Below, in pieces: positions 1 to 4,887 of a DNA stretch of 5,102 bases. Where the stretch lies: NCBI GenBank assembly GCA_023396535.1, contig JAEWWD010000124.1:1-5102 (forward strand). Direction: 5' to 3'. How positions within the stretch are numbered: the stretch's first letter is position 1; each line of letters opens with the position of its first letter. The position numbers were made by a program, and so were the translations under genes. The stretch is from Bacillota bacterium. Lineage in GTDB: Bacteria > Bacillota > Clostridia > Christensenellales > CAG-138. The notes below the pieces were generated by a model. It was not told the origin of the DNA. It was given only the letters and a program-made list of their open reading frames with translations, and made no database searches.

Positions 1-312
1 CGCGTGAAGGCCGTGCGCGTATCCAGCCGGCTCAAGTCGCACGCGGTCTGCCTGGCCGCCGACGGCGCGCTTTCCATTGAAATGGAGAAGGTGTTGAACA
101 AACTGCCCGGCGACCACGATGTGAAAGCCGAGCGCGTGCTGGAGATCAATCCCGATCACGCCGTATTTGAGACTCTGAAAAAGCTTGATGGGGATAAGGA
201 GAAGCTCAAGTCGTATACGGAAATACTTTATGCGCAGGCACAACTGCTGGAAGGCATGATGCCCGACGACCCGGCGGCGTATTCCGAAGCCGTGCTCAGC
301 TTGATGCAATAG
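1..312 (+). CDS. htpG: Molecular chaperone HtpG (Hsp90 family), C-terminal part
   Basis: This is the last 103 codons of an Hsp90-family chaperone. The reading frame is open from base 1, so the start lies upstream of the window and the GTG at 4 is internal. HtpG is a cytosolic ATP-dependent homodimer that remodels client proteins. The visible part corresponds to the C-terminal dimerisation domain. Family-typical stretches are the VSSRLKSHAVCLAADG segment, the MEKVLNKLPG helix, the VLEINPDHAVFETLKKL motif and the closing YAQAQLLEGMMPDDP helix. The ATPase domain cannot be assessed here. The gene ends in TAG at 310-312 and faces the next operon convergently, with a hairpin terminator between them. 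No truncation or frameshift is seen in the visible part. The family call is secure. Confidence 0.93.
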   Translation, partial: RVKAVRVSSRLKSHAVCLAADGALSIEMEKVLNKLPGDHDVKAERVLEINPDHAVFETLKKLDGDKEKLKSYTEILYAQAQLLEGMMPDDPAAYSEAVLSLMQ

Positions 313-335
313 AGCGTGTTCAAACCATGTGTACT

Positions 336-367
336 AGTAAAGGCCGCCAGATATGGCGGCCTTTACT
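336..367. terminator. Shared hairpin terminator between convergent htpG and the YvlD-like gene
   Basis: A perfect 14-bp inverted repeat (336-349 pairing with 354-367) surrounds a GATA loop. Its GC core (GGCCGCC/GGCGGCC) is flanked by AAA on one side and TTT on the other. It starts 24 nt after the htpG stop codon and lies 28 nt beyond the stop of the oppositely oriented gene that ends at 395. By symmetry it can fold in both transcripts, so it probably terminates both. The U tract is short (three T, inside the stem), so efficiency is uncertain. Confidence 0.75.
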
Positions 368-394
368 GCAATTTCATCACGATGATATACTCCT

Positions 395-745
395 TTACGC
401 GGCATTGCGCTTATGCCTCGCCCCTATCAGCACGGCGTTGCCCACTGAAACGAGGAACGCCACGAACAGGCGCAGCCAGAACCCGTTCACATACAGGAAG
501 GGCAGCATGGCGTCGGTGAGTCCGACCATCCACGCGTTGACCACAAAATAGAACAGGCCGAACGTAATCATTGTGGCAGGCAGGCATATGACCTGCAGCA
601 GCGGCCGGACAAGCAGATTCAGCAGCCACAGTATAAGAGCCGCGACCGCCAATTGCCAGGCGCCGCTCGTCATTTGGCCCGGAAAAAGCGCCGCTGCGGC
701 GGCAAACGCGCCAAAGCAAATCAGCCATTTTAATATAAGTTTCAT
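395..745 (-). CDS. YvlD-like / phage holin family 4 superfamily small membrane protein
   Basis: This 116-residue integral membrane protein has four predicted hydrophobic segments at about 3-22, 29-46, 53-78 and 89-109. It resembles the YvlD/PF04020 family: it has N43 and R47-P48 after the second helix, P56, the FGLFYFVVNAW segment at 62-72, and a VNGFW stretch at 86-90. The 'phage holin' name comes from the family label; chromosomal members such as Bacillus subtilis YvlD are not lysis proteins, and their function is poorly known. The ATG at 743-745 is preceded by GAGGAGGA (753-760) with 7-nt spacing, and that site overlaps the stop codon of the preceding gene. It is the last gene of the four-gene operon; the gap to its predecessor is 13 nt. 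It may be the membrane end of a signalling or envelope-stress module, which is an inference from context. Confidence 0.85.
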   Translation of the reverse strand: MKLILKWLICFGAFAAAAALFPGQMTSGAWQLAVAALILWLLNLLVRPLLQVICLPATMITFGLFYFVVNAWMVGLTDAMLPFLYVNGFWLRLFVAFLVSVGNAVLIGARHKRNAA

Positions 746-758
746 GGTAGTATCCTCC

Positions 759-1094
759 TCAGCGCGTGAGTACTTTGACTTTGACCGGGCCTTTTGCGCC
801 TTTTACGTCGATATCGACCATATCCAGCGGCCCGGTTTCAAACGCCAGTTCCCACATGCAGCCGGTCAATATGCCGGACACCGTGCGCAGCGCGGCGGGA
901 GCCGTCTGTTTCCCGCCGTCCGCCGTGCGGTAGCTGACATTCCCGCAGAACAGCGCCGCGAGTTCCGCAAAATCATCCAAAACATCGAGCAGAGCCAGCA
1001 CAACCCATAGCGGCAGGGGAAGGAACAAGCGTACTTTGGATTTTCCCTCTACCCTGACGCTGATAATAAGCAGCAGCGCCGGCCTATTCGACAT
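759..1094 (-). CDS. Small protein resembling the C-terminal beta domain of the upstream SHOCT-like protein
   Basis: I know no named family for this 111-residue protein. It has a strand-rich N-terminus (LLLIISVRVEG, then KVRLFLPLPLWVV at 20-32), a hydrophobic helical middle (33-50) and a C-terminal two-strand segment (DMVDIDVKG, then PVKVKVLTR). The same order is found in the upstream neighbour: GKAKVNVNVPVSL matches GKSKVRLFLPLPL, and DIVNVDVGDG plus AKVRVYVE matches DMVDIDVKGA plus VKVKVLTR. I therefore read it as a diverged duplicate of that domain, with no helical hairpin. The ATG at 1092-1094 is preferred: it overlaps the upstream stop by 11 nt and has GAAGG at 1104-1108, 9 nt upstream. 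The ATG at 1124 would overlap by 41 nt and add ten residues with no visible family match. The middle segment is hydrophobic enough that membrane association cannot be excluded. Confidence 0.7.
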   Translation of the reverse strand: MSNRPALLLIISVRVEGKSKVRLFLPLPLWVVLALLDVLDDFAELAALFCGNVSYRTADGGKQTAPAALRTVSGILTGCMWELAFETGPLDMVDIDVKGAKGPVKVKVLTR

Positions 1095-1509
1095 AGACGC
1101 GTACCTTCGCCATATCCGGGCCATCGCCCACGTCTACGTTTACGATATCCTCTTCCAGCCCGCTGTCAATGAGGGATTCTATGCTCTCCATAATGGCGAC
1201 AAGGTCCACGCCGGCTTTATCCATTTCCGTTTTTGCCTCGGCGGGCAGGTTTTTCGCTATGACCGGCCCCAGCGTTTTGATAAGCGAAACCGGCACGTTG
1301 ACGTTTACCTTGGCCTTGCCTTCATTCTCGCCCGTATCCACCTGCACGCGCAGCTTTTTGTTCTTGCGGCCACGGGTATCCTTCAACGCGATGGGTTCCG
1401 GCTCAGGTTGTTTTGTTTCCAGCGAACGCAGCAGTTCTTCTGCTTCCTCCACGGTGATGGCGCCGTCTTTAAGCATGTTGAGTATCCTTGCCCTGCTTGA
1501 GTCTTCCAT
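1084..1509 (-). CDS. SHOCT-like helical-hairpin protein with C-terminal beta domain
   Basis: This 141-residue protein appears soluble. Residues 6-30 form the SHOCT-like helical hairpin (ARILNMLKDGAITVEEAEEL), also seen at the N-terminus of Bacillus YvlB-type proteins. A charged, proline-containing linker (about 31-52, with PEPEP and RGRKNKK) leads to a beta-rich domain: LRVQVDTGE and KVNVNVPVSLIKTL, a long helical stretch at about 80-118, then DIVNVDVGDG and AKVRVYVE at the end. The beta domain recurs in the next gene, and the helical hairpin recurs at the C-terminus of the preceding DUF2089 protein. The ATG at 1507-1509 has AAAGGGG at 1518-1524 with 8-nt spacing, and the gap from the preceding stop is 3 nt. 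There are no membrane segments or signal peptide. The molecular role is unknown; an adaptor between regulator and membrane component is my inference. Confidence 0.8.
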   Translation of the reverse strand: MEDSSRARILNMLKDGAITVEEAEELLRSLETKQPEPEPIALKDTRGRKNKKLRVQVDTGENEGKAKVNVNVPVSLIKTLGPVIAKNLPAEAKTEMDKAGVDLVAIMESIESLIDSGLEEDIVNVDVGDGPDMAKVRVYVE

Positions 1510-1512
1510 TTT

Positions 1513-1893
1513 TTATTCCCCTTTCAATTGTTTGAGTATTTTTGCCGCCTCTGCGGCGGTGATTTCTTTTTTTTCCAGTTTGTCGAGCACTTCGGAAACG
1601 CTTTCCGCTGCGTGTTCGGCGGGCCGCTCTCCCGGAAACAGCGTATTAAGCAGTTCCTCCAGCAATCCCTTGACAGTGGGGTAAGAGATGCCGAGCGCTT
1701 TTTCAACCTCCCGGATGTTACCCCTGCACTTCAAAAACGTTTCCATGAAAAGCTGCTGCTTTTCATCCAGCGAGCAATATTTACAGGGCGGGAAGCTCCC
1801 GCTCAGCTCCGTTTTGCACTTCGGGCAGCTTAGCTTCGTGATGCGCAGTTCCCCTGCGCAGACCGGACATTTGGATGGCGGTTGGTATTGCAT
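1513..1893 (-). CDS. DUF2089 family zinc-ribbon / helix-turn-helix regulator
   Basis: This 126-residue protein is a likely DNA-binding regulator. The N-terminus has zinc-ribbon pairs C9-x2-C12 and C23-x2-C26, followed by a third pair C37-x2-C40. Residues 55-82 (LKCRGNIREVEKALGISYPT and following) form the conserved DUF2089 helix-turn-helix. The tail at 102-123 (VLDKLEKKEITAAEAAKILK) is a SHOCT-like helical hairpin, matching the N-terminus of the next gene product. The ATG at 1891-1893 is chosen because the strong AAGGAGGA at 1901-1908 is 7 nt upstream of it; the other in-frame ATG, ending at 1899, would leave only 1 nt. It is the first gene of its operon and lies directly behind a strong promoter with tandem repeats, so autoregulation is plausible. 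The family call is firm. The regulated targets are unknown. Confidence 0.88.
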   Translation of the reverse strand: MQYQPPSKCPVCAGELRITKLSCPKCKTELSGSFPPCKYCSLDEKQQLFMETFLKCRGNIREVEKALGISYPTVKGLLEELLNTLFPGERPAEHAAESVSEVLDKLEKKEITAAEAAKILKQLKGE

Positions 1894-1900
1894 TTGCATT

Positions 1901-1908
1901 TCCTCCTT
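1901..1908 (-). promoter_or_regulatory. Ribosome binding site that sets the DUF2089 start
   Basis: AAGGAGGA on the minus strand is an almost full anti-Shine-Dalgarno match. It lies 7 nt from the ATG at 1891-1893 and only 1 nt from the ATG at 1897-1899, so it selects the downstream start. With the promoter at 1917-1945 the transcript would begin near 1910, placing this site at the extreme 5' end of a leader of about 17 nt. Confidence 0.82.
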
Positions 1909-1916
1909 ATGCCGAT

Positions 1917-1945
1917 ATCATATTCCTCATTCTTTGATATGTCAA
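1917..1945 (-). promoter_or_regulatory. Sigma-A/sigma-70-type promoter of the DUF2089 operon
   Basis: On the minus strand, TTGACA (1940-1945) and TATGAT (1917-1922) are separated by exactly 17 bp. The -35 is a perfect consensus and the -10 has one mismatch. The DNA upstream of the -35 (about 1946-1990) is nearly pure A/T, as in an UP element. The predicted start is near 1910, immediately before the ribosome binding site. It is read as a housekeeping promoter; I see no separate alternative sigma-factor motif. Transcription start mapping would confirm it. Confidence 0.82.
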
Positions 1946-1971
1946 TAATAAAATTGATTATTTCAATAATA
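1934..1971. repeat. Tandem TTGA...TCAATAATA repeat over and upstream of the -35 box
   Basis: Two near-identical units lie head to tail: 1934-1950 (TTGATATGTCAATAATA) and 1954-1971 (TTGATTATTTCAATAATA). Each contains an imperfect palindrome, TTGA then 4 or 5 nt then TCAA, and their shared TCAATAATA segments are 21 bp apart, about two helical turns. The first unit contains the whole -35 hexamer. A further partial copy (TCAATTATT) is at 1975-1983. The arrangement suits an operator, perhaps for the DUF2089 protein itself. AT-rich DNA produces such repeats easily, so function is uncertain. Confidence 0.5.
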
Positions 1972-2006
1972 ATATCAATTATTTTAATTCGACGCTTTAT
2001 TAGCTT

Positions 2007-2039
2007 AAAAAAACCGTCCCTCATAAGAGAAACGGCTTT
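2007..2039 (-). terminator. Rho-independent terminator after uvrC
   Basis: Read on the minus strand, CCGTTTCTC (2027-2035) pairs with GAGGGACGG (2014-2022) around a TTAT loop, giving 9 bp with two G-U pairs. A run of seven T follows (2007-2013). The preceding AAAG (2036-2039) can extend the stem into the T run. It begins 27 nt after the uvrC stop codon and separates the repair operon from the DUF2089 operon, which therefore has its own promoter. Confidence 0.85.
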
Positions 2040-2065
2040 CGATAGAGCAAATCCAGTTAAATCGA

Positions 2066-3982
2066 TTATTCCACCGGCATGTCCTCCGGCAATTGGGCAG
2101 GCTCCGAGTCCAACCCCGAACCGGCTTGCGGTTTTTCCGTCTCGGGATGGAAATACCGATAGACCGCATGTGCGGTGCGTTTATCTATGCCGGACAGGGC
2201 GCAAAGTGCAGCTTCGTCCGCGGACTGCATGGCGTCGAGCGTGGGAAACGCGTCGAAGAGTATGCGTTTGCGCTTGCCGCCCACGCCCGGTATTTCGTCC
2301 AGCCTGGAATACAGCGCGTTTTTGCCGCGCAGACTGCGGTGATAGGTGATAGCGAATCGGTGCGCCTCGTCCCGCAGGCGCTGCAGCAGATGCAGCGCGG
2401 GGCTGTTACGCTCCAGCACAACGGGCTCCTCCACACCGGGAAGATAGATGGATTCGCTCAGCTCCGCAAGGCCTATGGTATCGAGATGCGATAGCCCGTA
2501 TTCCTCCAGCACTTCCAGCGCCACATTGAGCTGCCCGCGTCCGCCGTCGATGACGAGCAGGTCAGGAAGCGCAGAAAAACGCACGTCTCCTTCCATCGCG
2601 CGGGCAAAGCGGCGGGAAAGCGCCTCGTGCATGGCGGCGTAATCATCGCCTTCCGTCTGCGTTTTGATGCGAAACCTACGGTATTCCTTGGGCGCGGGCG
2701 CGCCGTCCACAAACACGACCATGGAGGATACCGTATCCCGCCCCTGAATATGCGAGTTGTCGAAGCACTCCATGCGGGACGGCAGCGTTTCCAATCCCAG
2801 TATGGCGGAAAGAGAGGCAAGCGCGCCTTCCCCGCGCTCCCAGGCGCGGCGGCGCAGCTTTTGTTCCTTCTCCAGGCAGTCCATCCCATTGCGGCGGGCA
2901 AGCTCCGTCAAATCGCGCTTCTCGCCACGCTGCGGCACGAGGATATGTACGCGCCGGGTACGGCGCTCGCTCAGCCATGTCTCTATCGCCTCAGATTCCG
3001 CCGCCGGCGCGTACAGCAGTATTTCAGGCGGTATGCTTGCGGCGTCAGCGTAATATTGTTTGAGGAACGCGGCCATGGCTTCGGAAGCCCCTTCGTCCTC
3101 CGAAGCATCCGGAATGTTGGTCATAGCGTAACGCTCGGTACCGACCACTTTTCCACCGCGCACAAACACAGCGAATACCATCGACTCGCCTTCCATCTCA
3201 CAGAATGCAAACACATCCTGTTCCGCACCCTTTGTCGCAATGGCGTGCTGTTTCTCACCGAGGGAGCGGATTGCAGCGATACTGTCCCGGATATGGGCGG
3301 CGCGCTCGAATTCCATGGCGTCCGCAGCGGATAGCATCTGTTCCGTAAGCTCGCGCAGTACGGAGTCCGTGTTGCCCTCCAAAAAAGAGCAGACCTGTTC
3401 GAGCAGCATGTGGTATTCCTCACGCGTTATCCCGCCCGAGCAGGGCGCGCAGCACTTGCCGACATGGTACATCAGGCAGGGTCTCTCTCGCCGCGCGATG
3501 GCCTTATGCATATCCTTTTTACAATGGCGAACAGGGAAATGCTCCCGCACGACATTGAGCGCGTCCCGCAGCGCGAGGCCGGAAAGATACGGCCCCAAAT
3601 ACCGCGCCCCGTCCTTCGCTATGCGGCGCACCACCTCTATGCGCGGGAAATCCTGTTTCATATCCACCCGGACATAGGGAAAATGCTTGTCATCCTTGAG
3701 CAGTATGTTATAGCGCGGCTGGAGCTGCTTGATCAGGTTGCTCTCCAGCGTCAGCGCTTCCGTTTCGTTTTTTGTGAGTATCGTCTCAAAATCGTCGATA
3801 TGCGAAACCATCGCCGCCACTTTGGGCGGGTGGTTTTTGGCGGACTGAAAGTACTGCCGTACACGGTTTTTCAAGGAGACCGCCTTGCCGACGTAAATCA
3901 CCGTACCGGATGCGTCGTACATTTTGTACACGCCCGGGTCGCCCGGCAGCAGTTTCAGTTTTTCTTCTATTCTCTCGTTCAT
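2066..3982 (-). CDS. uvrC: UvrABC system protein C (excision endonuclease subunit)
   Basis: UvrC makes both incisions around a bulky lesion in nucleotide excision repair, after UvrA and UvrB have loaded. The protein is 638 residues and complete. The N-terminal GIY-YIG nuclease (about 12-95) shows GVY 17-19, Y30-V-G, R40, E80 and N92, matching the known 3'-incision site residues. Four cysteines (C154, C169, C177, C181) match the iron-sulfur ligand set reported for UvrC. The UVR motif that contacts UvrB is at about 206-241. The RNase H-like 5'-incision domain has D408 (ECFDNSHIQG), D479 (LVIDGGRGQL) and H541 (RDEAHRF). Tandem helix-hairpin-helix motifs lie at about 556-612, followed by an acidic, proline-rich tail. 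The ATG overlaps the upstream stop by 4 nt (ATGA), and I see no good ribosome binding site, so translation is probably coupled to the preceding gene. A terminator follows. Confidence 0.98.
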   Translation of the reverse strand: MNERIEEKLKLLPGDPGVYKMYDASGTVIYVGKAVSLKNRVRQYFQSAKNHPPKVAAMVSHIDDFETILTKNETEALTLESNLIKQLQPRYNILLKDDKHFPYVRVDMKQDFPRIEVVRRIAKDGARYLGPYLSGLALRDALNVVREHFPVRHCKKDMHKAIARRERPCLMYHVGKCCAPCSGGITREEYHMLLEQVCSFLEGNTDSVLRELTEQMLSAADAMEFERAAHIRDSIAAIRSLGEKQHAIATKGAEQDVFAFCEMEGESMVFAVFVRGGKVVGTERYAMTNIPDASEDEGASEAMAAFLKQYYADAASIPPEILLYAPAAESEAIETWLSERRTRRVHILVPQRGEKRDLTELARRNGMDCLEKEQKLRRRAWERGEGALASLSAILGLETLPSRMECFDNSHIQGRDTVSSMVVFVDGAPAPKEYRRFRIKTQTEGDDYAAMHEALSRRFARAMEGDVRFSALPDLLVIDGGRGQLNVALEVLEEYGLSHLDTIGLAELSESIYLPGVEEPVVLERNSPALHLLQRLRDEAHRFAITYHRSLRGKNALYSRLDEIPGVGGKRKRILFDAFPTLDAMQSADEAALCALSGIDKRTAHAVYRYFHPETEKPQAGSGLDSEPAQLPEDMPVE

Positions 3983-4305
3983 TTGTATTCGTCTTTGTAA
4001 CAGCGTTTACCCGTATTCATATAAACCACGCCGCCCAGGCAGATCGCAAGAAAAATGCCCCAGGATACCCAGAAAAGCAACATGGACGGCAGTATCAGAT
4101 ACAAAAGGCCGAACAATACCAAGTCGCCCCCCATATACAGCAGCATCAGCCCGGTGTATTTGGCAAGCTTGTTCTTATCGTATTTTTCCTGTTCTTCCAA
4201 GCTCGCCGTATTATAGCCGGCAATCAGGCCGACGGCCTTAAACCGCAGCAGAATCCACGCGAACAGCAGGCAGATCGCACCGCCGGAAAAATTGGCTATG
4301 GACAT
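3979..4305 (-). CDS. DUF3784 family membrane protein
   Basis: This 108-residue protein has three predicted membrane segments at about 4-20, 50-70 and 74-95. Between the first and second is the family-typical GLIAGYNT (26-33) followed by EEQEKYD (37-43) and KLAKYTG, which identifies DUF3784. The C-terminus is short and basic to mixed in charge. The function of the family is not known to me. The ATG at 4303-4305 has an excellent AGGAGGGG (4313-4320) with 7-nt spacing, and the gap from the maf stop is 14 nt. Its TGA overlaps the uvrC ATG by 4 nt, so it may set the level of uvrC translation. It could also be a passenger in the operon; nothing in its sequence suggests a repair enzyme. Confidence 0.85.
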   Translation of the reverse strand: MSIANFSGGAICLLFAWILLRFKAVGLIAGYNTASLEEQEKYDKNKLAKYTGLMLLYMGGDLVLFGLLYLILPSMLLFWVSWGIFLAICLGGVVYMNTGKRCYKDEYK

Positions 4306-4319
4306 CGTTTTTCCCCTCC

Positions 4320-4886
4320 TTACAAAACAATCGCGCCCGCACTTTGAAGCATGCGGTACAAAAGCGGCAGCGGCATACCTATCACGGTAAAATAGTTACC
4401 CTCCACGCGCTCCACGAACATGCCGCCGGGGCCTTGTATGCCGTAGGCGCCGGCCTTGTCGCGCGGCTCGCCCGTGCCAACATACCAGGCAATCTCCTCC
4501 TCGGACATGGGCGCAAACGTCACGCGCGTCGCGTCATGGCGGACATCGGTCCTGCCGGGCGTCAGCACGGCAACGCCGGTATACACCGTATGCGTACGGC
4601 CCTGCAGCCGGTTCAGTATGCGCGCGGCATCCGCGTCGTCGCTCGGCTTGCCCATAATATCCCCATCGATATACACGATGGTATCCGCGCCGACTACGCA
4701 GGCTTCCGAGTGCAATTCCCGCACAGCCTGCGCCTTATCGAGCGCGAGCTGCTCCACAAGCTCGCCCGGCCCGATATTCTCGGGCACGGTTTCTTCCACT
4801 TCACTCACGACGATGTCGAACGTCAACCCCATCAGCGCTAGCAGCTCCCGCCTTCGTGGAGACTGCGATGCAAGTATCAGCCGCAT
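4320..4886 (-). CDS. maf: Maf family nucleoside triphosphate pyrophosphatase (dTTP/UTP type)
   Basis: This is a complete 188-residue Maf protein. Family members hydrolyse nucleoside triphosphates to monophosphate and pyrophosphate. They have been linked to nucleotide-pool cleaning and to septum inhibition in Bacillus. Signature stretches are ASQSPRRRELL at 6-16, K51 in LALDKAQAV, GADTIV at 66-71 with the presumed catalytic acid D68, GKP at 79-81, VYTGVAV at 101-107 and EPRDKAGAYGIQG at 140-152. The last motif favours the YhdE-type subgroup (dTTP/UTP, also modified pyrimidine NTPs) over the YceF type. The ATG at 4884-4886 lies 1 nt after the stop of the upstream exonuclease gene; its ribosome binding site GGAGGAA (4891-4897) sits inside that gene's last codons. 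It is cytosolic. Substrate choice is inferred from motifs only. Confidence 0.95.
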   Translation of the reverse strand: MRLILASQSPRRRELLALMGLTFDIVVSEVEETVPENIGPGELVEQLALDKAQAVRELHSEACVVGADTIVYIDGDIMGKPSDDADAARILNRLQGRTHTVYTGVAVLTPGRTDVRHDATRVTFAPMSEEEIAWYVGTGEPRDKAGAYGIQGPGGMFVERVEGNYFTVIGMPLPLLYRMLQSAGAIVL

Positions 4887-4887
4887 G

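Noticed and set aside
395..745. Prophage remnant suggested by the holin family name
   Set aside because: No endolysin, tail or integrase gene is nearby. The YvlD branch of this family is chromosomal, and the operon context is regulatory.
1094..1124. ATG at 1122-1124 as the start of the third operon gene
   Set aside because: It would overlap the upstream gene by 41 nt, and the ten added residues are just another frame of the neighbour's conserved beta segment.
1893..1899. Upstream ATG at 1897-1899 as the DUF2089 start
   Set aside because: It would sit 1 nt from the ribosome binding site; the next ATG has ideal 7-nt spacing and loses only two residues.
1830..2024. Minus-strand 64-codon frame overlapping the DUF2089 start
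   Set aside because: Its isoleucine/lysine-rich N-terminus is just translated AT-rich promoter DNA, and its end is out of frame with the DUF2089 gene.
1909..2065. AT-rich gap with repeats as a replication origin or iteron array
   Set aside because: No DnaA-box-like sites and no replication genes; a promoter with UP-like DNA plus the uvrC terminator explains the gap.
1882..2349. Plus-strand open frame crossing the AT-rich gap into uvrC
   Set aside because: It runs through a promoter, a terminator and the 3' end of uvrC; the composition switches abruptly and no domain is seen.
2627..3334. Long plus-strand open frame (235 codons) opposite uvrC
   Set aside because: It lies wholly antisense to a clear uvrC, shows no domain, and reads as low-complexity R/H/A-rich sequence typical of the reverse of a GC-rich gene.
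3410..4000. Plus-strand open frame (196 codons) opposite the 5' part of uvrC
   Set aside because: Antisense to the GIY-YIG domain of uvrC, with no recognisable family or credible ribosome binding site context.
4344..4841. Plus-strand open frame (165 codons) opposite maf
   Set aside because: Mirror of the maf coding sequence; histidine/arginine-rich with no domain.
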